This document shows positions 45,106 to 55,088 of a stretch of DNA of 64,000 nt, piece by piece. The stretch spans positions 31,792 through 95,791 of the forward strand of contig NZ_JAHTMW010000028.1 of assembly GCF_026236535.1 (NCBI RefSeq), in the 5' to 3' direction. Source of the stretch: Streptomyces sp. SKN60. GTDB taxonomy: Bacteria > Actinomycetota > Actinomycetes > Streptomycetales > Streptomycetaceae. The notes beneath the pieces were generated by a model. It ran no database searches. It was not told where the DNA came from and saw only the letters and a program-made list of their open reading frames with translations. Numbering within the stretch: position 1 is the stretch's first letter; every line of letters starts with the position of its first letter. Position numbers and translations under genes: made by a program.

Positions 45106-48100
45106 ATGGCCCAGCAGCCGCCCCTGCTCCGCGATGTCATCGACATCAAGGAAAAAGTCTCCACCTCGGACTTCGTGCTCCAGCTCTCGGAGGCGACGAC
45201 CCCCGAGGGGGCGGAACGTGCGCTCCGGGACTACGTGGTCACGGAGCGGCTGCTGGAGAACTTCGACGAGGCGCTCGGTCTGATCAAGTCGGCGCTCGAC
45301 GGGGCCACGTCCAAGGCCGCCTATCTCCACGGTTCGTTCGGTTCCGGTAAGTCGCACTTCATGGCGGTGCTCCACGCGCTGCTCAGCGGCAGCCCCGCGG
45401 CCCGTGCGCGCGACGACTTCGACCCGATACTGACGAAGCACGAGTGGCTCGGCACGGACGGGAAGAAGTTCCTGCTCGTGCCGTACCACATGCTCGGGGC
45501 GAAGGCCCTGGAGCAGCGCGTTCTCGGTGGGTACGTGAACCACGTCAAAAAGCTGCACCCGGAGGCGCCGACGCCGCAGGTGTACCGGACCGACGCCCTC
45601 TTCGACAACATCCGGTCGATGCGGGCGAGCATGGGCGATCAGGCCGTCATCGCCGGTCTCACTTCGGCGGACGGGACCGACGACGCGGACGGCGAGGAAG
45701 AGGACGAGTGGGGCGAGTCGCTCGCCTGGGCGTGGACGCCGGGGCTGCTCGACACCGCCCTCACCGCGGAAGAGGTTCACGAGGGCGGCCAAGCCCTCAA
45801 CCTGGTCCGGCCCTCCGCGCCCTCCGAGCTGCGGGCGCGCCTCGTGCTCGACGCGAGCACCAACCTGCTGCCCGGTTTCACCAAGAACGCGGCCGAGGAC
45901 GAGCACGGGTTCATCTCGCTCGACGCCGGTCTGTCCGTGATCGCCGAACACGCGAAGAGTCTCGGCTACGACGGTCTGATCCTGTTCCTCGACGAGCTGA
46001 TCCTGTGGCTGGCGACGCTGATCCACGACCAGAAGTTCGTGGCCCGCGAGGCCAGCAAGATCACGAACTTCGTCGAGGGCGGCGACGCCCGCCGCGCCGT
46101 TCCGGTGGTCTCTTTCATCGCCCGCCAGCGCGACCTGCGCGAGCTCGTCGGCGAGGAGGTGTCGGGAGCGGCCGAGTCCTCCATCCAGGACACGCTCAAC
46201 CTGGCCTCGGGTCGTTTCGACAAGATCACCCTGGAGGACCGCAACCTCCCCCAGGTCGCCCACGCACGCCTCCTGCAGCCGAAGGACGCGGACGCCGCGG
46301 CGCTCATCAAGACGGAGTTCGACAAGACACGCAAGGTCCGCCAGGAGGTCTGGGACACCCTGCTCGGCTCGGACCGGGGTGCGGACGGCGTCGGCGCGGA
46401 CGAAGAGAGCTTCCGGCTCACGTACCCCTTCTCGCCGGCCTTCATGGACACCCTCGTGCATGTGTCCTCGGCTCTCCAGCGCAACCGCACCGGTATGAAG
46501 CTGATGGGCCAGCTGCTCGCCAACCATCGCAACGAGCTGCGGCTCGGCGACCTGATCCCGGTCGGCGACCTCTATCCCCTGATCACCGCGGGCGGCGACA
46601 AGCCGTTCACCGACAGCCTGAAGGTCGTCTTCGAGGCGGCGGACAAGCTGTACAAGACCAAACTGCGCCCCTACCTCCTCCTGACGCACAACGTGTCGGA
46701 GGAGGACATCGAGAAGTACACCAACCGCCCCGACGACATCACCGACCCGGCACTGCGCGGCCGGATCAAGCTGTTCGTCGGCGACAACCGCATCGTCGGC
46801 ACGCTACTGCTCTCCGCTCTCGCGCCGAGCGTCCCCGCCCTGGCCGAGCTCACCATCCGCCGCCTCTCCGCCCTCAACTACGGCTCCGTCGTCGCCCCGA
46901 TCCCCGGCCGCGAGTACGGCATCCTGAAGAACAAGATCTCGGAGTGGGCCGGCCGTTTCCCGGAGATCAAGGAGACCGGCACCGAGGCCAATCCCGGAGT
47001 CCGTCTCGAACTGTCCGGCGTCGACGTGGACTCGGTCATCGCCAACGCGCAGATCAACGACAACCCCGGCAACCGCAACGCGCTCGCCAAGCGGCTCCTC
47101 GGCGAGGAACTCGGCATCACCCAGGGACAGTTGATCGACGACCTGAACCTGGTCTGGCGTGGTACCGAGCGCAGCGTCGAGGTGATCTTCGGCAATGTCG
47201 TGGACGAGGACGAGCTGCCCGATCACGACCTGATGCCCCAGATGGACGGGCGCTGGCGGCTCGTGATCGACCTGCCCTTCGACGAGGGCGAGTACGGGCC
47301 GGTCGAGGACGCCGACCGCATGCGGCGGCTGCGCGAGAAGCAGGGCGAGCCGTCCCGTACGGTCGCCTGGCTGCCGACCCATCTCTCCAACCAGCGGTAC
47401 GCGGACTTCCGCCGCCTCGTCGTCATCGACAAGGCGCTCGCGGACGAGCAGCGCTTCGACGGGCAGTACGCGGGACATCTGAGCCCCGACAACCGGTCCC
47501 GGGCCAAGGGGCTCCTGGAGACCCAGCGGGAGTCCCTGCTCAAGAACGTCAAGGCGGCCTTCAAGCAGGCCTACGGGCTCGCCGAGAAGAAGGCCACCGA
47601 CGTCGAGCTCGGCTTTGCCGACCATCTGCAGTCGCTGCGTCCGGTCGACGGGCTGACGCTCTCCTTCGGCCAGTCGATGCGCGACGGCATCCGGCACATC
47701 GCCGGCAAGCTGCTCGCGAGCCAGTACCCGGAGCACCCGGACCTCGACCCCGACGGCACCGGTACGGCCGTCCGGCAGGCCGACGCCAAGAAGGTCTTCG
47801 GCCACGTCCAGGCGGCGGCCGAGGCCCGTGACGGGCGGGCCGAGATCCCTGCCGCCGACCGGAACCTGATGCGCAGGGTCGCCGGCCCGCTGCGGCTCGG
47901 CCAGCAGAAGGAGGCGTACTTCGAGCTCTCCCGTTACTGGGCCGACCACTTCCAGCAGCTGGCCCGCGAGCAGGGCGTGACCGGCGATCTCAGCCTGATC
48001 ACGCTGACCGACTGGACGGACCGGCCGACTCCGCGCGGGCTGCCGGCCTTCCTCAGCCGGCTCGTCGTGGCCTCGTTCGCCGAGATGGACGACCGGGTGT

Positions 48101-49029
48101 GGGTGCGCTCGGGCATGCCGCTCGACCCCACGCCGGGCCTCCACGAGATCAAGGACCAGGACTCCCTGCGCAGCCAGCCGCTGCCCTCCGAGGAGGACTG
48201 GGACAGCGCCCGGCAGCGGTTCGCCACCGTCTTCGGGGAGCCCGCGCCGACGCTGCGCCGTGGGCGCATGGTGAACCAGCTGGCCCGGCAGATCGCGACC
48301 GAGGCCGGCAAGTACCGCGAGGAGGCCCGCCAGCTGGTGGCGGAGCTGGAGCGGCACGCCGGGTTCCTCCAGCTGGACGAGACCGTCGAGACGGGGCGGC
48401 TCGCCATCGCGCGCCGGGCCGTGGAGCTGCTCGACGTGCTCACCAGCTCGGCCGGTCAGGGTGCCGCAGGTGCCAGGAAGACGGTCGAGGCGCTCGCCGC
48501 CTTCGACTTCGGTCCCGTGAGCCCCGATCGTTTCGGGACGTCCGTCAAGCAGGCCGGTGCGGTGGCCCGGGCGCTGGACTCGGCCTCCTGGACCACGCTC
48601 GACCTTGCCTCCTCCGAGGGGCCCGAGGGCGAGGCGCTCCTGGAGTCCCTCCGTAACGCCGCGCGCAGCGACCAGCGGACCAACGACCTGAAGGACGCCC
48701 TGGCGAGCGCACAGCGTGACGTCCTGGCGCTGGTGAAGCGGAACCGGGCCGCGACCACTCCGCCGCCCGCTCCCGCTCCCCCGGCGCCGCGGCCCAGCGA
48801 CGTGGCCCTGGACACGCCGACCAGCCATCCTCCGGTCCCCGAGGAGAGCGAGCCGAAGACCGGTCCCACCGGCGGCGGCACCGGCACGGGCGGTCGGGTG
48901 CGCCGGTCCGGCGGCGGCCGGACCATGGCCGTGCGCGCCGTCGCGGAGCTCCAGGCCGAGCTCGCCGAACTGGTCGCCCAGGAGCCCGGCGCCACCATCG
49001 AGATCACCTGGCGGGTCGTCGAGTCATGA
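45106..49029 (+). CDS. pglY: BREX-2 ATPase PglY
   Basis: This 1307-residue P-loop ATPase has Walker A GSFGSGKS (76-83) and a Walker B with Asp296-Glu297 (LILFLDELILWLA). The rest is a long helical region with a Pro-rich, low-complexity linker near the C-terminus (about 1215-1265). PglY is the type 2 counterpart of BrxC. In S. coelicolor PglY is needed for phage growth limitation and has ATPase activity (from memory). The ATG at 45106 follows GAGAGTGAG; the frame is open far upstream but only as a shadow of the DUF2075 gene. Its stop overlaps the pglZ start in ATGA. Confidence 0.95.
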   Translation: MAQQPPLLRDVIDIKEKVSTSDFVLQLSEATTPEGAERALRDYVVTERLLENFDEALGLIKSALDGATSKAAYLHGSFGSGKSHFMAVLHALLSGSPAARARDDFDPILTKHEWLGTDGKKFLLVPYHMLGAKALEQRVLGGYVNHVKKLHPEAPTPQVYRTDALFDNIRSMRASMGDQAVIAGLTSADGTDDADGEEEDEWGESLAWAWTPGLLDTALTAEEVHEGGQALNLVRPSAPSELRARLVLDASTNLLPGFTKNAAEDEHGFISLDAGLSVIAEHAKSLGYDGLILFLDELILWLATLIHDQKFVAREASKITNFVEGGDARRAVPVVSFIARQRDLRELVGEEVSGAAESSIQDTLNLASGRFDKITLEDRNLPQVAHARLLQPKDADAAALIKTEFDKTRKVRQEVWDTLLGSDRGADGVGADEESFRLTYPFSPAFMDTLVHVSSALQRNRTGMKLMGQLLANHRNELRLGDLIPVGDLYPLITAGGDKPFTDSLKVVFEAADKLYKTKLRPYLLLTHNVSEEDIEKYTNRPDDITDPALRGRIKLFVGDNRIVGTLLLSALAPSVPALAELTIRRLSALNYGSVVAPIPGREYGILKNKISEWAGRFPEIKETGTEANPGVRLELSGVDVDSVIANAQINDNPGNRNALAKRLLGEELGITQGQLIDDLNLVWRGTERSVEVIFGNVVDEDELPDHDLMPQMDGRWRLVIDLPFDEGEYGPVEDADRMRRLREKQGEPSRTVAWLPTHLSNQRYADFRRLVVIDKALADEQRFDGQYAGHLSPDNRSRAKGLLETQRESLLKNVKAAFKQAYGLAEKKATDVELGFADHLQSLRPVDGLTLSFGQSMRDGIRHIAGKLLASQYPEHPDLDPDGTGTAVRQADAKKVFGHVQAAAEARDGRAEIPAADRNLMRRVAGPLRLGQQKEAYFELSRYWADHFQQLAREQGVTGDLSLITLTDWTDRPTPRGLPAFLSRLVVASFAEMDDRVWVRSGMPLDPTPGLHEIKDQDSLRSQPLPSEEDWDSARQRFATVFGEPAPTLRRGRMVNQLARQIATEAGKYREEARQLVAELERHAGFLQLDETVETGRLAIARRAVELLDVLTSSAGQGAAGARKTVEALAAFDFGPVSPDRFGTSVKQAGAVARALDSASWTTLDLASSEGPEGEALLESLRNAARSDQRTNDLKDALASAQRDVLALVKRNRAATTPPPAPAPPAPRPSDVALDTPTSHPPVPEESEPKTGPTGGGTGTGGRVRRSGGGRTMAVRAVAELQAELAELVAQEPGATIEITWRVVES

Positions 49030-51929
49030 GTACGGTCGCCACCGGCACGGTCGCGGTACGGCTGAACCTCGCGACGATCACCCAGTACCTGTCCGCCCAG
49101 TCGTCCCTGGCCGACTCACTCGCAGGGCGGGGCAGGCGCCGAGTCGTCCTGCTGCGCTCCACTCCGCAGTGGGAGGGGCCCGCCGAGCTCGCCTGGGGTG
49201 AAGGGCAGTCCGCGCGCGTCGTGGCGGCGCCGTCCCCGCTCGCCGTGCACGAGCTGGTGCTCGACCATCTCGCCGAGCGGGCGCCGGGACCGGCCGTCCT
49301 CGTCGTCCTCACGGACCGGGAGCAGAACGAGCTCGACCCGGCGATCCTCGCCCGCGCCCACAAGCAGCGCATCGACGCGGTCGACAGCTGGGACGTGGTC
49401 CAGGACGCCTTCGGCACGCAGCAGATCGACCCGCGGCTCAAGGAGGACAACTGGGCCGCGGAGGCACTCCTGGACGCGGCACCGCCGGCCGGCTGGCCCC
49501 GCCTCGGTGGCGGATTGCTCTCCCGGGCCCGTGCCCTGACCGAACTCGCGCTGCGGCGCCTGCGGCTCGGCCCGTACCAGGACGAACACGAACCCGGCCG
49601 CCGCGACCACACCACCGCGACCGACAGCCTGGACATCCACGCGCTGCTCGGCTGGTCTCTGACGCCGACCGGCCCCGAGCGGTTCTTGGAGCTGCGCGGC
49701 CCCGAGCGCTCCGGCCTTGTGGCGTTCCTCGGCGAACCGGACCAGGCAGGGCGCGCCGGTCAGGCGGTCCTGGCCCTGGTCGAGGCGGAGCACGGGCCGG
49801 ACGCCGTCCCCTTCGGGCTCGTGTGTTCCGCGCTCTGGTGTCACGCCGAACCGGACGCGGCGACGTACACGGCCCGCGGTCGGGCCGAGCGCTGGTTCGG
49901 CGAGCGGCTCCCGGCCAAGGGCGAGGAGTTCGACACGCTGGCGGCAGCCTTCGGTCGGGCGGCGGAGGACTACGTCACGGGTCTGCTGGCCAGAGCGGCC
50001 CGGGCCGATGGCGACGGCGACGGATCCGACGAGACCCGTGAGGCACGCAGGATCAGTGAGACCGCCCTGGACCGGGCTTCGAGTCTGGTGCGCCAGTTCG
50101 GGGCGGAGGCGGCGGCCCAGACGAGTCCCGTCCTGTCCGTGGGTCTGGAAGCCAGGTTCAAGGCCGTCGGCCGGGCGCTGGCCGCGCGTGAGCCGGGAGC
50201 ACTGGCCCGCGCGGTCGCCGCACTCGAAGATCATCGGCGGGCGAAGGGCCCGGAGAACCGGGCGCGGATCGAGCGGGCGAGAATGAGTCAGCGGCTCGTC
50301 CAGTGGCTGGCCGCCGAAGCGATCGACGCGAACCGGCCGGTGTTCGACGCGATACAGCATCATGTCCAGGAGACCGGCTGGGTCGACCGCGCCCTGGAGT
50401 ACATCGAGGCCGGCGGCGACCCCGATCCGGCGCTCGCCGCCGCGTACGACTCACTCGCCGCCCGGGTACGTCAGCGCCGCCGCGAGATCGACCGCGACTT
50501 CGCCCGCACGCTGTCCACCTGGACGGCCGGGGTCACCGGGCCCGGCACGGGTCTTGTCGTGGAGAACTTCCTGGAGCGGGTCGTGAAGCCCGTCGTCCAG
50601 GGCCCCGGCGACCGGCGGGTGCTGCTCCTTGTCCTCGACGGCATGAGCGCCGCCATCGCCACCGAGCTGGGTGAGGAACTGCGCGCCTCCTGGGCGGAGT
50701 TCGACCCGGTGGAGAACGGCAGTCCGCGCCGCCGTGCCATGGCAGCCGCGCTGCCGACGTTGACGGCCGTGTCCCGGACCTCGCTCTTCGCGGGCCGGCT
50801 CATGCAGGGCTCGCAGAAGGACGAGGCTCAGCTGTTCCCGCGGCTTCCGCTGTGGGGCGGCGCACCCGCCGCCGTCTTCCACAAGGACGACCTGCGGGCG
50901 GAGAGCGCCGGGGAGACGTTCGGGCCGGCCCTCACCGAGGCGCTGGAGGACGGGCGTACGCATGTGGCGGTGGTCCTCAACGCCATCGACGACAAACTCG
51001 CGAAGGAGCAGAAGCTCGGCGACGGGTCCTGGCAGGCGGTGCAGGTCCCCGGCCTTCTGGACCTGATGCGGGTCGCGGCCGAACAGGGCATGGCCGTGCT
51101 CATCACCAGCGACCACGGGCATGTGGTGGACCGGCACGGGGTGAAGGTCGAGGCCGGGTCGCCGCTTTCCGCCCGCCATCGGGCTCCGGGCGGGGACACC
51201 GTCCCGGCGGAGGTCGAGCTGCGGGGGAGCCGGGTCGTCGCGCCCGACCCCGGCGCCTCGATCGTCGCTCTGTGGGATGCCGATTCTCGGTACACGGCCC
51301 GGAAGGCCGGCTACCACGGGGGCGCGTCGCTCGCGGAGTTCACCATCCCGGTCCTCGCGTTTCTGCCGTTCGGGGCCACGCCGCCACCGGCGTGGCGGGA
51401 GCTGGGCGACCAGCGGCCGATCTGGTGGCATCTGAAGGAGCGGGCGTCCCGGCCTGCCCCGACACCGAAGCCCACCGTGCCTGCGAAACGACCGGCCAAG
51501 CAGAAGCCCACCAGGGAGCAGGAGCAGCTGGCCCGTACGCACGATTCGCTGTTCGACGTCGCACTCGTCCCTGCGGCGGAGCACGAGGATGCGCTGGTGA
51601 CCGCTGCCGTGGTGGGCCCCGACGACGCCCTCGTCGCGGCGCTCTTCGCCTCGGACACCTTCAAAGGACAGCAGGAGCTGCTCGCGCGCAAGCCTCCCGA
51701 GGGCAAGCTGAAGCAGGCGATTCTCGCCCTGATCGACGCGGGCGGCACCCTGCCGGTGACGGCCCTGGCCCAGCGCGTGTCGTATCCGACGACGCGCGCC
51801 GACGGCTTCGCCGCCATCCTGCGTCAGCTTCTCAACTACGACGGCGTCCAAGTCCTGGAGACCTTGCCGGACGGCAGGACCCTCCGCCTCGATCTGCCCT
51901 TGCTGCGCGTCCAGTTCGACCTCGACTGA
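49026..51929 (+). CDS. pglZ: BREX-2 phosphatase-like protein PglZ
   Basis: This 967-residue protein carries an alkaline-phosphatase-superfamily core (PglZ domain). LLLVLDGMSAAIA (Asp538) gives the metal-binding Asp, TAVSRTSLFAGRL the nucleophile region, and ITSDHGHVVDRHG (Asp696, His697) the second metal site. PglZ is the one protein common to all BREX types and defines the system. The N-terminal 500 residues are helical and BREX-2 specific. It is coupled to pglY by a four-base overlap. The frame is intact; I did not find an obvious long repeat that would cause phase variation. Confidence 0.95.
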   Translation: MSTVATGTVAVRLNLATITQYLSAQSSLADSLAGRGRRRVVLLRSTPQWEGPAELAWGEGQSARVVAAPSPLAVHELVLDHLAERAPGPAVLVVLTDREQNELDPAILARAHKQRIDAVDSWDVVQDAFGTQQIDPRLKEDNWAAEALLDAAPPAGWPRLGGGLLSRARALTELALRRLRLGPYQDEHEPGRRDHTTATDSLDIHALLGWSLTPTGPERFLELRGPERSGLVAFLGEPDQAGRAGQAVLALVEAEHGPDAVPFGLVCSALWCHAEPDAATYTARGRAERWFGERLPAKGEEFDTLAAAFGRAAEDYVTGLLARAARADGDGDGSDETREARRISETALDRASSLVRQFGAEAAAQTSPVLSVGLEARFKAVGRALAAREPGALARAVAALEDHRRAKGPENRARIERARMSQRLVQWLAAEAIDANRPVFDAIQHHVQETGWVDRALEYIEAGGDPDPALAAAYDSLAARVRQRRREIDRDFARTLSTWTAGVTGPGTGLVVENFLERVVKPVVQGPGDRRVLLLVLDGMSAAIATELGEELRASWAEFDPVENGSPRRRAMAAALPTLTAVSRTSLFAGRLMQGSQKDEAQLFPRLPLWGGAPAAVFHKDDLRAESAGETFGPALTEALEDGRTHVAVVLNAIDDKLAKEQKLGDGSWQAVQVPGLLDLMRVAAEQGMAVLITSDHGHVVDRHGVKVEAGSPLSARHRAPGGDTVPAEVELRGSRVVAPDPGASIVALWDADSRYTARKAGYHGGASLAEFTIPVLAFLPFGATPPPAWRELGDQRPIWWHLKERASRPAPTPKPTVPAKRPAKQKPTREQEQLARTHDSLFDVALVPAAEHEDALVTAAVVGPDDALVAALFASDTFKGQQELLARKPPEGKLKQAILALIDAGGTLPVTALAQRVSYPTTRADGFAAILRQLLNYDGVQVLETLPDGRTLRLDLPLLRVQFDLD

Positions 51930-51970
51930 CTACCCACCCGTCCGCACCTTCGCACGATGAGCCAGGAGCC

Positions 51971-53719
51971 ATGAGCGCCAACGACCGTGTTCTGATCAAC
52001 CAGATGATCGAAGAGTGGCGGACCGCCCGCACCGTGCCGCTGTCGTTCGACGCCGCCTTCGAGCGGTTCGCGAGCGAGCACGCTCTGCACGGCTTCGGCC
52101 TGTCGGAGGAGGAGATCGAGGCCGGCATCATCGGTGGCGGCAACGACGGTGGCGTCGACGGCGCGTACGTGTTCCTCGGCGGCCGGCTCCTGCACGAGGA
52201 CAGCGAGATCCTCCAGCAGTCGTCGGCCGCCGCGCAGATCGAGGCGGGAACGCAGCTGACGCTGTGGCTCGTCCAGGCCAAGACGAGCCCGGCCTTCTCC
52301 GAACTGGCCCTGGACCGCGTGGCCGCCACCTGCAAGGACCTTCTCAACATGGAGGTCGACGAGGAGGCCGTGGCCATCCTCTACAACGAGGACCTGCTGG
52401 GCCGCTTCAAGCTGTTCCGGGAGGCTCTGAAGCGTCTCGCGCACCGCCACCCGACCATGCTGATCAAGTTCTCGTACGTGACCCGCGGTGAGGCCTCCGA
52501 GGTCCACGTCAAGGTGCAGACGAAGGCGAAGCTCCTGGAGGCCCAGCTCACCCAGGCGTTCGCGATCTCCACGGGCGAGGTCGAGTTCCTGGGCCCGGCC
52601 GAGCTGTGGAAGCGGGCCAGTACCCTTCCCTCGTACACCCTGGAACTTCCGTACCGGGAAAGCATCACGCACGGCACGAGCCACATCGCGCTGGTCGGCC
52701 TGGGCGAGTACATCGACTTCCTCAGCGACGAGACCGGCACGATCAAGTCGCACATCTTCGACTGGAACGTCCGCGACTACCAGGGCAACGTGGAGGTCAA
52801 CCGGGAGATCACCACGTCGCTCCAGAAGGCGGACGCGCCCGAGTTCTGGTGGCTCAACAACGGCATCACGATCGTGTGCTCCCAGGCCACGTCGGTCGGC
52901 AAGCGCCTCAGCCTCTCCGACGTGCAGATCGTCAACGGACTCCAGACCTCGTACACGCTCCACGAGACCCTGCGCGAGCTGTACGCCACCGAGCCGACCG
53001 ACCCCGTCTTCGAGCGACTGGTCCAGGTGCGCATCCTGGTCACGGCCGACCAGGCGGCACGCGATGCCGTCATCCGGGCCACCAACCGACAGACCAGCGT
53101 GCCGGTCGCCTCCCTCCGGGCCACCGACGACATCCAGCGGCAGATCGAGTCCTACTTCCTCGAGCACGACTGGTTCTACGACCGCCGCAAGAACTTCTAC
53201 CGGAACCAGGGCAAGCCCGCCGACCGCATCGTCAGCATCCCGCTTCTCGCCCAGTCCGTGATGGCTATGGCCCTTGGACAGCCGGACCACGCACGCGCCA
53301 GGCCGTCCAGTCTGCTGAAGTCGGACACGGACTACCGGCGGGTGTTCTCCGACAAGACGGAGCTGCCGGTGTATCTGTGGCTCGCCAGGGCTCAGCGCCA
53401 GGTGGACGAGTTCCTTCAGTCGGCCTCCGAGCCGGTCACCCGCTCCGAGTACACCAACCTCCACTTCCATCTGGCCATGCTCGGTGCCGTCGACCTGGTC
53501 GGCCGGGTGTTCAACCGGCCGGACATGCTCGCGAACGCCGCCCGGGAGGAGGTCTTCCCCACTCCCGCCCGGCTGGAGTCTTTGTGGGGATCGCTTCGCG
53601 AGCAGTTCGAGCTCTTCCAGAAGGAGCGGCAGTGGGGGCCGGACAAGACCGCGAAGAGCGCGGAATTCGTCACGCACCTGACGACGACCCTCGACTACGG
53701 CAGCCTGCGCCGGCGATGA
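51971..53719 (+). CDS. AIPR (abortive infection phage resistance) family protein
   Basis: This 582-residue protein has an N-terminal segment with Asp59/Asp63 (GGNDGGVDGAYVF) and Gln102-Ala-Lys104 (LVQAKTS), a PD-(D/E)xK-like pattern as in Mrr-type nucleases. The AIPR core follows with FWWLNNGITIVCSQA and IVNGLQTSYTLHE. AIPR proteins were named from plasmid-borne abortive infection systems. It is set tightly between pglZ (41 bases) and brxD (43 bases), so it is very likely co-transcribed with BREX. AGGAG lies only two bases before the ATG, and a five-codon ORF (51957-51974) overlaps the start, so initiation may be weak or coupled. It is not a standard BREX-2 core gene. Confidence 0.85.
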   Translation: MSANDRVLINQMIEEWRTARTVPLSFDAAFERFASEHALHGFGLSEEEIEAGIIGGGNDGGVDGAYVFLGGRLLHEDSEILQQSSAAAQIEAGTQLTLWLVQAKTSPAFSELALDRVAATCKDLLNMEVDEEAVAILYNEDLLGRFKLFREALKRLAHRHPTMLIKFSYVTRGEASEVHVKVQTKAKLLEAQLTQAFAISTGEVEFLGPAELWKRASTLPSYTLELPYRESITHGTSHIALVGLGEYIDFLSDETGTIKSHIFDWNVRDYQGNVEVNREITTSLQKADAPEFWWLNNGITIVCSQATSVGKRLSLSDVQIVNGLQTSYTLHETLRELYATEPTDPVFERLVQVRILVTADQAARDAVIRATNRQTSVPVASLRATDDIQRQIESYFLEHDWFYDRRKNFYRNQGKPADRIVSIPLLAQSVMAMALGQPDHARARPSSLLKSDTDYRRVFSDKTELPVYLWLARAQRQVDEFLQSASEPVTRSEYTNLHFHLAMLGAVDLVGRVFNRPDMLANAAREEVFPTPARLESLWGSLREQFELFQKERQWGPDKTAKSAEFVTHLTTTLDYGSLRRR

Positions 53720-53762
53720 CTCGGCCCGGCACCCGATCCGAGGCGGATGGGAGAATGCGCGG

Positions 53763-55088
53763 GTGAGCGCACCTCGTCCCACCGTCGTCTCCGCCGCCCG
53801 CCGGCGCACCGCCCTCGATGCCCTCCGGCGCGGGGCGGTCCCCGAGAGCGGCCTGGATCTGCTGGCCACCGGACTCGACCGCTTCGAGACCGCCCTTGAT
53901 GCGGAACTCGACGCGGTCGCCTCCGGCGCCTCCGTCTTCAAGGCCGTGCGGGGCGAGTACGGCTCCGGCAAGACCTTCTTCACCCGCTGGCTCGGCGAGC
54001 GTGCCAAGCAGCGGAGCTTCGCCGTCTCCGAGATCCAGATCTCGGAGACCGAGACTCCCCTGCACAAGCTGGAGACCGTCTACCGGCGCCTCACCGAGCG
54101 ACTGGCGACGGCGAGCTTCCCGCCGAGCGCACTGCGTCCCGTGGCGGACGCCTGGTTCTACGCCCTGGAGGAGGACGCTCTCGCCGACGGCGCCGACGAG
54201 CAGGACCTGGACGGCGCTGTGGAGAAACTGCTGACCGCCCGGCTGACGGAGGTCTCGCGGCACGCGCCGTCCTTCGCCACCGCGCTGCGCGGTTACCGCG
54301 CAGCACTCGCGGAGGGCGACGAGGCGACGGCGGCGGCGGTCCTGGCCTGGCTCGGCGGCCAGCCTCATGTGGCCGCGGCGGCCCGGCGCTCCGCGGGCGT
54401 ACGCGGGGACCTCGACCACTTCGGCGCCCTGGGCTTCCTGCAGGGGCTGCTGACCGTACTGCGGGACTCCGGCCACCGGGGGCTCTTCGTCGTTCTCGAC
54501 GAGGTGGAGACCTTGCAGCGGGTGCGGTCGGACGCCCGCGACAAGGCGCTGAACGCCCTGCGCCAGCTCATCGACGAGGTCCACTCGGGCCGCTTCCCCG
54601 GCCTCTACCTCGTCATCACGGGAACGCCGGCGTTCTTCGACGGTCAGCAGGGCGTGCAGCGGCTCGCGCCACTCGCCCAGCGGCTGGCCACGGACTTCAC
54701 GACCGATCCGCGCTTCGACAACCCGCGCGCGGTGCAGCTGCGTCTGACCGGATTCACCCAGGAATCGCTGACCTCCCTCGGTGTGAACATCCGCGATCTC
54801 TATGCCTCCGGTGCTGCGGCCCCCGATCGCATCAAGACGCTGGCCGACGACGCGTACATCGGCGATCTCGCCCGTGCCGTGGGGGGATCGCTCGGGGGGA
54901 AGGTCGGGGTGGCGCCCCGACTCTTTCTGAAGAAGCTGGTCGGTGACGTCCTCGACCGTATCGACCAGTTCGAGGACTTCGATCCGAGACAGCACTACCG
55001 GCTGACGGTGACCAGCAACGAACTGACCGACGTGGAACGGAATCTGGCTGCGGCGGCCTCCGCCGACGGCATCGACCTGGAGCTGTGA
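53763..55088 (+). CDS. brxD: BREX system ATP-binding protein BrxD
   Basis: This 441-residue ATPase begins SAPRPTVVSAARRRTALDALRRG, matching BrxD of type 2 BREX. Walker A is GEYGSGKT (about 64-71) and Walker B has Asp246-Glu247 (LFVVLDEVETL), followed by LYLVITGTPAFFDG, an arginine/sensor region of AAA-type ATPases. Its precise role in BREX is not settled. The GTG at 53763 is preceded by GGGAGAATGC. The stop and the next start overlap as TGATG, coupling it to brxHI. Confidence 0.93.
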   Translation: MSAPRPTVVSAARRRTALDALRRGAVPESGLDLLATGLDRFETALDAELDAVASGASVFKAVRGEYGSGKTFFTRWLGERAKQRSFAVSEIQISETETPLHKLETVYRRLTERLATASFPPSALRPVADAWFYALEEDALADGADEQDLDGAVEKLLTARLTEVSRHAPSFATALRGYRAALAEGDEATAAAVLAWLGGQPHVAAAARRSAGVRGDLDHFGALGFLQGLLTVLRDSGHRGLFVVLDEVETLQRVRSDARDKALNALRQLIDEVHSGRFPGLYLVITGTPAFFDGQQGVQRLAPLAQRLATDFTTDPRFDNPRAVQLRLTGFTQESLTSLGVNIRDLYASGAAAPDRIKTLADDAYIGDLARAVGGSLGGKVGVAPRLFLKKLVGDVLDRIDQFEDFDPRQHYRLTVTSNELTDVERNLAAAASADGIDLEL

